A DNA stretch of 64,000 bases, from positions 248,001 to 312,000 of the forward strand of contig NW_002476236.1 in NCBI RefSeq assembly GCF_000189635.1. Direction: 5' to 3'. The position numbers were made by a program, and so were the translations under genes. The stretch comes from Tetrahymena thermophila SB210 (taxonomy: Eukaryota > Ciliophora > Oligohymenophorea > Hymenostomatida > Tetrahymenidae). A model generated the notes under the pieces. It made no database searches. It saw only the letters and a program-made list of their open reading frames with translations, and was not told the origin of the DNA. Below are positions 12,147-24,300 of this stretch, piece after piece (position 1 is the stretch's first letter; the number at the start of each line of letters is the position of its first letter).

Positions 12147-13536
12147 CCTATCAAAATGTATTTACATACTGCTACTGGCATGTATGGAAAATAAGACTAA
12201 TTCTTATCTTCTATCTCCTTAATTACCATGTTTTACTTTCCCAAATATCCTATCGCTACTTACTTTTACTTTTTTTTAGATTAATAAATTAAGGAAAATT
12301 AAATAATTAAATAATTAGAATGTGCATTTAAGGAGCGAATAATTATTTAATAAGGATTGGTATTAAAAATTATATTAAAAAAAAACTAATCTTTCTTTTT
12401 CAAAAAATTGGATTAGGGTGAATATAATGCATAGGTTTTAAATTTGCTCTATTTTAATGCAATTTGGATTTTTATTTTGTATTAAAAAGCTATTATTTAA
12501 ACAAATTAGAGCTATTCTGGCCAGTTTATTGTGTTCTTACATCAGTTTTCATTGTTAATTTTGCTTTAGTTTTTGATTAATATGTATATTTTCTTCAAAA
12601 ATTTATGATTTTATCCTATTTTTATTGATTAAAATCCATCTGAATAATTTTTTAAATAAAATTTAGAAGATACAAAAAAATAGACGCTAAATTATTTATT
12701 CAGATCTTCTTATAATATTATACAGAATTCGATAGGAATTATTTTTTTATTTATTTATATTTTGGTTACTTATAAATAATTAATTATATTTATTTATATT
12801 ATTATTAAGCAAAAAATAAATAAATATTACAAAAAATATAAGATAAAAAGATGGCGTTTAATCCATTTACATGTAAATGTTTTTGTTCGTATTTAATCAT
12901 CAATTTTAAGTTATTACCTTAAACGTGTTTTTAATTTAAATCTGATATTTTCTGAAATAAAAAAATTGAATAACTTTAAAGTTAAACATATTGGTTACAC
13001 TAATATTTTCATTTGGTATAAGTTTATTGAAATTTAATTATAAAATTATTTAATTTACACTTTTATAGCTAATAATTCAAATTAAAACAGCTAATTTCTC
13101 AACTACATAATTTACTAAAATATTTAAGAAAATTATTTATTTATCATTTTATCAAAATAAAATAAAAAAATAATATTTTTCAATATTTTTTTAAACATAT
13201 TTCGAATTTAATTTTTGGTTTGATTAATTTTATGATAAATTAAAAAAAATAATTTTATTTTAACATTATCTGATTTATTTATTTTGATTCAGTGCTGAAA
13301 GTGTTGAAGATATTTATTTATTTATTTATTTTAAGATTTATTAATTTTATTTCAAAAAATCAGTTTTGAATTTTCAAGAAATATCTACTTTTAAAAGTGA
13401 ATGAATGAATGAATATACTTATGGAAATTTGTTTGTAGTTAGGTAGTAAATTTGAAATTATTATTAACTATTTTTGATCCAATCAACTTATTTTTCAATA
13501 TAAAATAATTAATTAAAATCAATATAGATTAAATAA
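12147..13536. other. intergenic between divergent genes
   Basis: About 1.4 kb that must contain the promoters of STE24 (-) and of the CEP83-like gene (+). It has A/T tracts, short TTTA-type runs near 13312-13332 and a GAATGAATGAAT run near 13400. No gene seen. Confidence 0.65.
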
Positions 13537-15695
13537 ATGATGCTAGAATAATCAGAAGGCGGAGTAGATCATATAATCTAGGAGAATAAAGATTTAAAAA
13601 AGGCTCTTAAGTAACTTAAGAATACTTTAGATAGGACTATTGGTAAACTGCAGCTTATGTTTTTATTTAAATTTTATGTTTTTAAGTTTATCTCACAATC
13701 ATTTATAAATAAGTTATTTCTATTTATTACATATTTCATTATATTCACTTTAAAATAACAGATGATTATGAAACTTTAAAAAACATTCATGAAGACTTTA
13801 AGCAACACTATTAAAAACTAAAAGATGAAAAGTCAGAATAAGTTTAAAGAATTTAAGTTGTTATAAATGAAAAAAACGATATAGAAAATCATTATGAATA
13901 AGTAGTCAAAAACTTAAAAAACTAGATAGAAGAAAAGTAAAGAGAAATAGAGTATATTTAAGCAAAAGTTCTTCCTTCTCTAGATCAAGATATGATTAGA
14001 GTTAGGCTGTTAAATGAGCTTGAAGCTCCTCATAGAATTGAGTTAGAAGCAAAGTAGCTAGAAATAGAAAGATTACAAGAAAAACATTATGATCTAAAAA
14101 GGTAGTTGGAGTTATTTAAAACAAAATATGAAGTTATAACTGCTGAGGCGCAGAGAGATATACGTGAATTAAAAGAAAAGCACAAGGTCCGTTATTTTTT
14201 AAAATTTATAGTGTATAAAAAATAAATTAGTTCATATTTAATTTGAAAATATTTTAAATTAAAGTATAAAATAGTAATTTAATTTCAAATTTTAAACAGA
14301 TTGAATTAAAAGATATGATGCTTGAACTTTAAATCAACTAAGAAAAGACAATAGAAACTTAAAAAGAGAAATAATAGGCAAAAATGTTTAAAAAGGAGGC
14401 AGAAGAATTAAGAGCATAATTGCTATTAAAAGATGAAGATATTTTTAATTTGAAGAAGTTAATAGTAATATTTTTGAATTTACAAATATTATATTTATTT
14501 ATTTATGAATTATAAATCTAAATAGGATTAAGAGAAATAAGATAAATCAGATTAGATTTAAAAATTTGTTGAGGAAATTTCAGAATTAAAAGAACAAATC
14601 AGATAATCTAAGACTGAAAATGAGAAGTAGTAGGATCATATTTCAGATTTGGAAAACGAGATAAAGCATTAATATTAAAAATAGTAGCAGTCACCTAACC
14701 AAAAGGGTAGTGACTTATCTCCAAAAAGATATATTGACTATGTAAATTAAATTCATTAAAAATAATTTAATAAATTAAAAATTTATTTATCTTAAATTAG
14801 CAAGGAGGAGAGTTACATCAACTCAGAGATAATGAATACTTAATCAAAAATTTATAGGCTAAAATATAAGAATAAAAATAAAAATTTGAAGAGGAAATAT
14901 AGATAAATAGACAAGCAGAAAAGAAAATGGAAGATTAAATAGATAAATTGAGAAGAGAGAAAAGGGATTTACAAAATGAATATCAAAAATTTATTTCAGA
15001 AAGCTCAGACAAATTATCAGATGAAAAAAGAAAGGTCTTGGATCTTTAGAATAAAGTTAAGGATTTGGATAGAGAAAAGGATTCTTTAACAGATTAGATT
15101 AGATAATTATAAAATTAATCAGGTTTCCCTAAAGAAATTAGGAATTTTTCAAATAATGCTAAAGATTTATCTTCTCTTAAAGTAAATTTTCAATTAATTT
15201 TTTAATTTTAAATAATTTTTAAAATGGTGAAACAAACAGGAAGTAGAATCTCTTACTAGAAAGAATAAATAGCTCAAGGAAAAATTAAAAGAGGCAAATT
15301 AGAAAATTATGAAACTGCTTAGTGAAAAGATTTTAGAAAAAAAGAGGGATTAAGATATTTAAATAATGAACTAGCATAACACTTAGTTAAGTGGTTTAAT
15401 TAATCAATACAATACATAAGGCAATGTAGGTACTTTAGGTAGTCTTAATTAAAATTTAAGAAGTTAAGCACTAAATTACTCTGCTCCTAACATTTAGCCT
15501 AATAATAGTTACCAAGGTATACAAACAAATAACTACAATACTTAGGGAGCTATCTAAAATACTGGAAATTTTTATACTGTTGCAGATGTTATAAAAACAG
15601 ATCTTGACCACCATAGAGATCGTTTAAATCATGTAAAGAATCACATAGAAGATATGAATAGAATATCAAATCAGCAATTTTATAAGCCATACTGA
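13537..15695 (+). CDS. CEP83-like coiled-coil protein (centriolar distal appendage candidate)
   Basis: An almost wholly coiled-coil protein starting MMLEQSEGGVDHIIQENKDLKKAL and ending ...NRISNQQFYKPY at TGA 15693-15695. The segment LPSLDQDMIRVRLLNELEAPHR followed by KHYDLKRQLELFKTKYEV matches the CEP83 pattern (Pro, then a leucine-rich ELExPxR helix, then Y..L+.E...LK..FE). A short low-complexity N/Q stretch precedes a final HRDRLNHVKNHIEDMNRI helix. Introns are at about 13644-13760, 14188-14300, 14462-14524, 14744-14800 and 15182-15239. In animals CEP83 recruits distal appendages that dock basal bodies to membrane; a basal-body role is inference. A generic ciliary coiled-coil protein is the main alternative. 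Confidence 0.5.
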
Positions 15696-15856
15696 ATAAT
15701 TAGTTATCGTTTATCAAACAAAATTATCATTTATATATTTATTATTTATAAATAACTTTAAATTTGTATATAACTTTTGTTCTTCAACTAAAATAATTCA
15801 TGAGATACTCTCTCTTTGGATTAATAGCTAAAATCACTTTTAAATTTTAATTACAA

Positions 15857-16817
15857 TCATATGTTATTTATTGCTTCAAAGGTAATTATAAGTCTATATT
15901 TTTTTATAACTTTGTATATTAAGCAATTCCTATTCGTGGATTTTTTCTATTTTAAAATAATTTAGCGTTATTAAATAAAATAATAACTATACAACAAATT
16001 ATATTTATTTAATATTTTACTTAATTATTCTATTCTTTCTATGTCCTACTCTGGAATAAGTTTTTTTTATAACTCGCAGATTTTTTGAACTTTGTTAGGA
16101 GTATCTTTAGAATAGAATTCATCAAGGACGGCTTTTCTATTTGAAGACATTGCATTTAAATTAAGAGGTATGTGTTTAGGAGCTGGCTCTTTTTGCACTA
16201 TTTCTTTACGTTAAGCTAATAGCTTTAAATAATCAATATCTTATCTCTATCTATTTTTTTGCTTTTTATGCTCAAACCACTCAGGATGAAAAAACTACAT
16301 TTAGGTATTCAGTTGAATTCTTTCTCTTATTTTTTATCTTTCTATGTAGTAAAAACTAGTTGGTAGCTTTTTTCTGTAAATATATTAATTAGCATAAGTC
16401 CTTTATCCCAGAGGATCACTAGGATCAAAGGGATCATCGTTTTTGTAAAAAACGTAGGCTTTTTTTAAGTACTATTATATACCATTTGAGTTTACATATT
16501 CCATTTGGTCTTAATACTAGTTTACCAGACTATCTATTTTTTATACTTTTGTATTCATTCCATTAATTAAACTCCAAACTCCTTCGCTCTAATTATTCAT
16601 TGCAGATCTATATTCTTCCTATTTTTCTTTTCTCTTCAATTCTTTTTCTGTCATTTCCTTTCTTTTCAATGTTGATGTTAGTGGACTCATCTGAATTGGA
16701 TCAAGCTTTACATTTTCTGATTAAAAGTATGAAATATAGCTTTTTAAAATAATTAAAAATTTTACATCTAGGAACGGATAAAAAGTGGTGACTTTAAGTC
16801 TAATTTTTACTATTCAT
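15857..16817 (-). CDS. uncharacterised basic protein
   Basis: Not recognised. ATG 16815-16817 (MNSKNQTQSHHFLSVPR) is spliced over an intron (about 16721-16769) to NVKLDPIQMSPLTSTLKRK. Charged helices follow (KEMTEKELKRKEKQEEY), then a conserved-looking region FYKNDDPFDPSDPLGQRTY, RKKLPTSFYYIERQKIRER and FFHPEWFEHKKQKN, then APKHIPLNLNAMSSNRK and a C-terminal helix (PNKVQKICELQKKLIPEQD). The first in-frame TGA is at 15857-15859, giving a low-complexity last ~45 residues. A missed intron could move the true end, so the 3' boundary is uncertain. Its 3' end converges on the CEP83-like gene with about 160 bp between stops. The neighbourhood suggests, but does not show, a ciliary role. Confidence 0.6.
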
Positions 16818-17075
16818 CTTTAGTTTTTTTGAAACACAAATAATTTAATGTTTATTAAAAAACCTTTTAATTAATTAATTAATTTATTTATTTTTTGTTT
16901 GTTTTATTTTGAATGGACACAAATTAATTTTAAGAATGGCAAATACATATTAAAACATAAATATAAAGCTAAATGAATATAGATAAAATGATTTATTTCA
17001 TAAATAGTCTATTTTTGTATTGATTACTTTTAAGTAATTTGGAATTCTCATTTGACTATCTTCTAAATGTCTTTT

Positions 17076-18793
17076 TCAAGTTTTATTTTTTATTAAATTA
17101 TTGAAACAAAAAAACAAAAAAAATTACTTTTTCAGCTTTTTAGCCATCTAATTTTTCATCACTTGGGTTTATAGTAACTGCAATTTAATATATCTAGGAT
17201 CATTATCTATTTTATCTAGAGAAAAAGGATTATCTTTTTTATAAGTATACATATTTTGATAAATATAATCTGGATTCTTGGATAGGTTTTAGATTAAATT
17301 TGATTTGTTTGATTCATCATTTTTTTTAATGTGCCAACATTAGGGTGGGATATACCATTTATTATAATATTAAGGTTTCTTATTTTAATTTGATAAACTT
17401 CGATCTTATTTTTCAGAAACAGATCTTTTTTTGATAAAACTTTATTTGGACTAAAACGTTTTTTTAGCTAGTTCTTAAATATCATTATCTTACATTTTAA
17501 GTTATTAAACAGCTTCTTTGATAAAAGATAGGTCTTCTTTAGACATTCTTGACTGCCTTTTTTCTTATAAAATAAATTAATTATGTTAACATTTTTTAAA
17601 TATCAGATTTACAATAGATGAAATTCAAATCATTATTTATCTTTCTTGAAGCTTCTCCATCATATTCCTCGTTAACTGAAGGTTTCAACATTTATATTTT
17701 ATCCAGATTTACATTATAACTTTAAATATTTAATTCAACTTCTTTTTCTTTATCTTCAACAAAAACTTAATTCTCATGTAATTGCTTTAGTGATGTGTTG
17801 ATTAAAGATTTTTGCATTCTATCAAATGCTTTTTAGAGATTTTATTCATCTAAATTATTAATATTTTAAAATCTTTGAGATTTACTCAAATCTTTTAAAC
17901 TGCTTGAAACTCTTAATTTGAATGAATTTTTATTGTTGATGTTAATGTGGTTATTTTGATTTTCAAACTATTTATTTTCATCCTTTTATAAATCCAACAA
18001 ACTTTTTTATTTAGTTAATTTAAAGGACCTCTATTCTGTATCCTTTGATGCATCTTTCTTTTAAAAATCTTTTACATAAAAATATTGTTTGACTATTCGC
18101 TCCCTTTTAGTTTCTTTAATTGGATCTTTCTTTATTATTAAAAAAAACGAATGGTTAATTAAAGACCTTTAAAACTAAATAATACTTTTAGTGAAGGCTT
18201 ATAAACATTCTATTGTAAATATGCATTATCTTCTTATTCTTGTAATTCTTCTATTGACTAATTTATGTCATTAAATAACATTTTTTTTTCTGAGCTATGA
18301 TTTATTTTTTTAAGAGGTTTAAAGGCCTATTTATATTTTTCTTGTTCATTAGCAGAATCAATAGTGCAACTCAGATCCTTCATATTTATTGTTTGATTAA
18401 CATTTAAAAATAATTTTTATTATTATCAAACTTACTTCTTGTTTGCTTTAAGCATTCTAATCTCTTATTTAAGTCTATTATTTATATAGAATTAATATTT
18501 AATATCTAGCGAGTATATAAATAACTTACCATGATTTGATTTAAAGTCTAGTTAGGAGAAATGTATGTCTGCTAACTAAAAGAATTTTTTAGCGCACTAT
18601 GATTTAGCTCGTTAAAAGATTTTTGAGATGAAAGGACAAATTCGTTTTTTATATTGTTTTCCTAAAAGTTAGAGAATTTTTTATTTTATATTCTATTTTT
18701 AATTTTTTCTATCAACAACTGTTGTCTTTCATTTGAAGAAACTTTTGTAAAATCATCAAATAAATGATTTAGAAGAGTTGACTTATTTATCAT
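17076..18793 (-). CDS. uncharacterised coiled-coil/low-complexity protein
   Basis: Not recognised. ATG 18791-18793 (MINKSTLLNHLFDDFTKVSSNER) opens the first exon, which ends near 18530. Further exons give charged helical stretches, and the last large exon contains SKEDLSFIKEAVQQLKMQDND, KWYIPPQCWHIKKND and NPDYIYQNMYTYKKDNPFSLD. The stop is TGA 17076-17078 after a short hydrophobic, Phe-rich tail (KKQFFLFFCFNNLIKNKT). Three or more introns are implied by in-frame TGAs. It lies on the same strand as its two neighbours, with 258 bp to the next start. No enzymatic motif or signal peptide. A structural protein is the natural guess; exact exon borders are not resolved. Confidence 0.55.
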
Positions 18794-19400
18794 ATTAAAT
18801 AATTAATTAAAAGTTATTATAGTTGTTAAAACAACTCAAAATTATTATTTATATATCCTAAACACAAAATTATTAATTGATTGATTCATAGATAGTTAAA
18901 CCTTTTTATTGAATGCTAAATAAATAAAAATTTAAAAACCAAATTGATTATGATCTAAATCCTCACTTTAAAGTAAGTATTTATTTAGAATAATATGCAA
19001 TTTAATTTTTAAAAAGAACTTTTAAATATACTTTTCAAACAAATGTTTATTTAATTATTTATAATTAAAGTTAATTTTATTATTTTACACCAAATTTCAA
19101 AAAGAAAAGAAAAAGACATTTTAATACTCTATAGTTTCTAAGTAATTCGAGCCAGCCATTTTAATTAAATATATTAAATAAAATTAAAAATAATTTTTAA
19201 TTAGCCAAATCGCTAGAAAATAATTTTAATTTGTAGAAATTGACGAAAAGTTACACTATTTATTTGATGGGATATTATAATATAAATAAATAAAGTTATA
19301 GTTTATTTAATACATTTTTTTTACTTTTTTAAATTAAATATTTGCTTTATGAATAAGAATTATTGTTAAAGTTATATATTTTATAGCTATTTAAAGTTAA
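18794..19400. other. intergenic, AT-rich
   Basis: About 600 bp between two minus-strand genes. No coding frame or structured element recognised. Confidence 0.65.
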
Positions 19401-20899
19401 TCAATTATATGAAAATTAATAAACGCATAGAGGTTCAGCAGTGTAGTTTACTTTTTCATCACCATTTTAAATTACCAAGCATTCTTACTATGGTTAAGAC
19501 TTTTTTGGGTTTAACCAATCCTTTAAAAGCTTTCTCTATTCTTTAATCTTGTCAATTTTTTATTATGAACTCAATATTGTTTTATGCACCTATTAATATT
19601 AACCAGGCCCAGGACTGTATAACGGATTTTTACTTGAAAAAAAATTGATATATTGATTTTCACCAAACCTATCTCTTTAATCACTTACAAACATATGAGA
19701 GGGGTTATTAGGTTTTAGAGATTCAAAAGTTAAATGTTGACTCACTACTTCTTTTTAAGGTGCTATATTTACATCTTAATATTATATTGCTTTTTGAATT
19801 TTTTTTTTTAGCCTATTAATAGATATATTACAGCTATCATTTTCATCTCTTTAAATCTTCGAAGAATAATTGTTTCTCTTTTTTTATAAAAATTATGATT
19901 TATTTTCATACTCTCCCGGTCCAGGATTATTTTAATTAGAGATGAAAAATGACTATGAAGTAATCTTTTCTCTGCTGGTGCCTCTAAAGCAAGAATTATG
20001 TGTTTATTTATATTTTGTTTCAGCATTTTATTAGTTATTGACTTTTGTACTAAAAATATTGTCTTTTGAAATATTTTGATATCTTTTATTTAAAAAATAC
20101 AATAAAACTTAGAATTAAAATAAATGAATTACATTTTATTATCAACAACAAAAGATTTACTCATGTTGTTAGTTGGAGTTTCAAATAGTTAGGAATTGTT
20201 ATTCATATTTTATTGAACTTAGCTATTTTCTAAATTACTTGTGTTATTATTATTATTATGGAATGATGTTGACTAATTTAATCTTAAATTATCAAATATT
20301 ACTTAGGGTATTCCTTAATCATAATAATTTTATGATTTTTTATCAGAATCATTAATAGTTTTACATAAATTTTAACTTAAGGCTTTAAAATGTCTTACAT
20401 GTCTTTATGGAGTTGATCTTTAGTTTGAGCTAAAACAAGTTTATTCCTTAGGGGTGTAGTTTTTGTATTTTTCAAATATATCCATCAGTCCTGCTTTTGA
20501 TGATGGAATAATATAATATGATTTTTATTTTTTCTAGTTAGGAAAAATATAAGTCCCATTCGGTTTATTATATTTTTTACTTAAACTTTGCTCAACAAAG
20601 CTACTACCAAGCTCTATATTGTCAATTGTATTATTTAAAATGCTCTTGTTACTCTTTTTATTGATATTTCTTTATGATTTATCACTGGTTTGAGCTCGAA
20701 TTATATCAAACTTTTTGGTGCTATGTTTGTTTTTTGAATTGTTAACCTTTTAGTGGTTCAAAATTGTTTCGGTTTAATCAAAACATTATCTAAGATAATC
20801 CTGACCATATTATTATTTCTCAGGTATGCGCACGTTATGTTATTAATATAATTACTTCAGCTTATCATTTTCAGCCTTTTTTGTAGTAAATCTAAACAT
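19401..20899 (-). CDS. sperm-tail PG-rich repeat (STPGR/ODF3-like) protein
   Basis: It starts at ATG 20897-20899 (MFRFTTKKAENDKLKQLYQQ) and ends at TGA 19401-19403 (...EPLCVYQFSYN). Two clear PGPGxY repeats, NNPGPGEYEN and LYSPGPGQYQ, are typical of the STPGR/SHIPPO family, and a weaker one is KPNGTYIFPNQKKQKSYYIIPSSK. Such repeats occur in microtubule inner proteins and associated ciliary proteins (family knowledge). One intron (about 20038-20125) joins ...SFVVDNKI to TKVNNQQNAETKY in the frame that carries NPGPGEYE. About 460 residues, basic and Q/N/S-rich between repeats. Its start is divergent from the CLU-family gene, so 20900-21367 probably serves both promoters. Function in axonemal or subpellicular microtubules is inferred. 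Confidence 0.8.
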
Positions 20900-21367
20900 T
20901 ATTAAAATTAGATTGATAAAAATTAATTATATTTTCAATTATTGGATTAAACCCTACAAAATATTTATTTATCTAAATGTTAACGAAAAATAATTAAATT
21001 GATCAGGAAAGCAACGTTAAAAATATAAATATTAATTTTTTTTGGTTTTTAAATACTTATAAAATTAAGATTGAAAATAAATACATGAAGAAAAGTGTTG
21101 ATAATTTTATAATAACTTTGCTAAATATTTTGTAAATAATATTAGATCAATCTTATTTACCATTGATTTGAGCTATTTAAACATACAATTTTGATGAAAT
21201 TCTGGTTTTGTTTCTTTTTATCTTACTTTATTAGCCTTTGATTTTGTGTTTTACATATTGATTAAATAATAGTGTTAAAAATTATAAAAAAAAAAAATAA
21301 AGAATTTGATTTATTTATTTATTGATTGTAAAATTTTTGGTAGTAATTTCTAAAAATTTAGATATTT
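20900..21367. promoter_or_regulatory. divergent intergenic region, presumed shared promoter area
   Basis: About 470 bp between the starts of the STPGR gene (-) and the CLU-family gene (+). Extremely AT-rich with an A run near 21290. No defined motif identified; the promoter role is inferred from position only. Confidence 0.4.
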
Positions 21368-24300
21368 ATGAGCTAAGGCTAGAAACAATAATAACGAACA
21401 TAAAATGGAATCGAAGAGCAAAAGGAAGATTAACGCCCTATGAACTAAGTAAGTTAATTTAAGAGAGGGAACTAGAACCCAATGTTAAATTTTAGAGATA
21501 TGAATGAGTAAATCTAAATCGGTTATAATAATCAAGAAAATAGATTGATTAAAAATCAGCCATCATTAGTTTAATAACAACCTAATCCTTAATAACCTGT
21601 TCAAAATCAATAATAGTTAGAAAATGCTCTAGATTAAAGCTAAAAATAAACTCAAATAAACAAAAATTTAAGCCAGAATAATGTAAATAATCCAAGCTAA
21701 GTATCTTAGAATGTTAATAATATTTTAAGTAAAGCTTCTGATAATTAGCAGCTACCTTAATTCTATGGCAAAATAAAAAAGAAGAGTAATTAACTAATTT
21801 ACTTAAATAGCTATTTCTAAATATTTTAGATAACATTTTTTTTTTTTTGCATAAAATTAATTAGGTAGAATCTTGAAAATGTTCAAAGATATATTCATTT
21901 TTATTCATAATGGGTACATGGGATATGTAAAAAGTAAGGACGGTTAAGATAAAAAGTTTGAATAGAAACACTAAGCAAAAAATAAAAGAAATAATGACAG
22001 TTTTAATGTAACTTGGAAATAGTTCAAGCAAGATTTTTCTAAATCTATTCTTAAATTTGTTAAAATTGAAGACCTGAAAATAGAAGACTCTTAGAATTCT
22101 AAATAGAATTAATACTTCTTTGAAATTTACTTTCCAACTTCTAAGCTAGTAAAAGAGTCAAAAAACATAGAACTGATGAATTTTCATTAGCTAGAATCAG
22201 AATATGTTTCTGAATAACAAGGATAAGTTTAAAATAATGAAAATTTGAAAAAAGACTCTCCTAATACTACAATTTGGTATTTTCAAGCAAACTCTATCAA
22301 TTAATTAAATGAAATAGTAATTATCTCAATTACTGAATATAATTCAATACTATTTTTTTATATAACTAACAAATAGAAAAGATGTATAAATGAAACAAAA
22401 AATCCTCCTAATTAATAGCAAAATAAAGAGGCAGAGAAAAAGGTTAGGGACCTTGAAAAAGAATAAAGAGAAAAGCTTGAACAATATAAAAAAAATCAAG
22501 AAGAAGGATTGAAGATTCTTCAAGAGGAAAGAAAAAAAATGGAAGAAAATGAAAGACTAAAAAAGGAATAGGAGGAAAAAGAAATAGAGGAGCTTGAAAG
22601 AAAAAAGAAAGAATAGTTACAAATACAAAGGGAAGTTGAAGAATAAAATTTGAAAAAGTATATAAATAAACAAAAAACTAAACTAATTTTGCTCATTTTT
22701 ATTCAAGAAAATTAGAAAATATGAAAATTGGAGAAAAGCTAAAGACTGCATGGAATTATTAATGGATGAGATCGATTGAAGAAAACATTCACCAAACTCA
22801 TTAAATAGCTAAAATATATTAGAAATCTTAGTACATGATACACTCTTAATTTGCTTTTATTGAAACTTGCTAAAATTATCTAAAAGAAATTATTTTCAAT
22901 AGAGCTCTGAGAGAGGATTTGTAAACAATAATCTCTATAAATTAGAATATTGTTAAGACTATCGATCCTTAGTTATCATAATTCACTTCATAAAAAGACT
23001 CTTTTGTAAAATGCTATCATTTGTAAAATATTTTGTTCAAAGTAGTTTTTTACAATGGATCACATTAAATGCAACTAATTGATTTTGTTGTAAATTAGTT
23101 TAAACAAGGTAAATAATCTATTTGATTTAAAAATGTAATTGGTTTATTTATAAGCTATAAATAATTTATTTAGAATTTAAACTATACAATCAACTTACTG
23201 ATGATATTTTTGAAATATTGGCTTATGATAACTACTATCAGTTAAGGACACCTTAGTGCTGTTTGATAGAATTTGCTGGGTGTATTTCTTTGTGTGTCGC
23301 CTTAGAAAATGTGGATATTAAGTTACTATCAAAATCTGAAAAAATAGTCACATTGCAATATGATGAAAAGATAAAGCTAAGATAAGAATTGAATCCTATT
23401 TATAAATAGAATTCAAGTAAGGAAACAGAATTATAAAATAAAAAATAATAAGATGATAAAAATTAAAACAAATAAGAAAAAAAAGAGGAAGAAGATCCAG
23501 AAGAAAAAAAATATGAAGAAATATTAAAATAAATGATAAAAGAAGAGTATAATATAACTTTATCAGACTAGAATAATCTAAAGGTTTTAGGTTCTGAGAA
23601 TGAAAGTGATTTTAAAGAAGAAAATAATAAAATTGAAGTCTCCTCAATTTTAAAAACATTGATAAATCATTAAAGATCAAATAACAAATAGTATATTATA
23701 GATTTAGAGTTAAGTAATTACTTACTCTATTTGCTTGATGACAATTTGTATGAAAGTTTTTCTAAATTTAATGAATTAATAGGTTAAGTTAGTATTTATC
23801 CTAAGCACACAAAAACTGTTATAATTTATTTTAAGCTGTCTTTAAATACACAAATTAAAAGCATTTAGCATATAGTTCCAGAAAAAAAAGATTTTGAGAA
23901 CACTTTCTCTTTTAATATAAATAACGCACAGAGTTCAAGCTCAACCGTAATGCAAAAATTAAGTGATATCAAATCTCAGAAAAGCAATTAGTCCAACACA
24001 AATACATAAATACAGCTACCTTTTCAATATGATATTAGTTAGAGTCAAAACTTAGAAAAAGCTTAAAAAGATTTAGCTTTGAAGTACTTCTTGAACGATA
24101 TGTTAAATTTAAAACTTTCAATATTAGAGCCGGCATAATTTCGACAGTATTTAAAAAAATATGGAATAAAATGCAGCGAATTATTCGAATTAATTCCATA
24201 TTTAAAATATTTTTAATTAGGACTATAGCATATTTATGTTTAAATATTAAGTAGAATAATTAAAAAATAGTTTAGGTACTATATTTATTTTAAAATCTAA

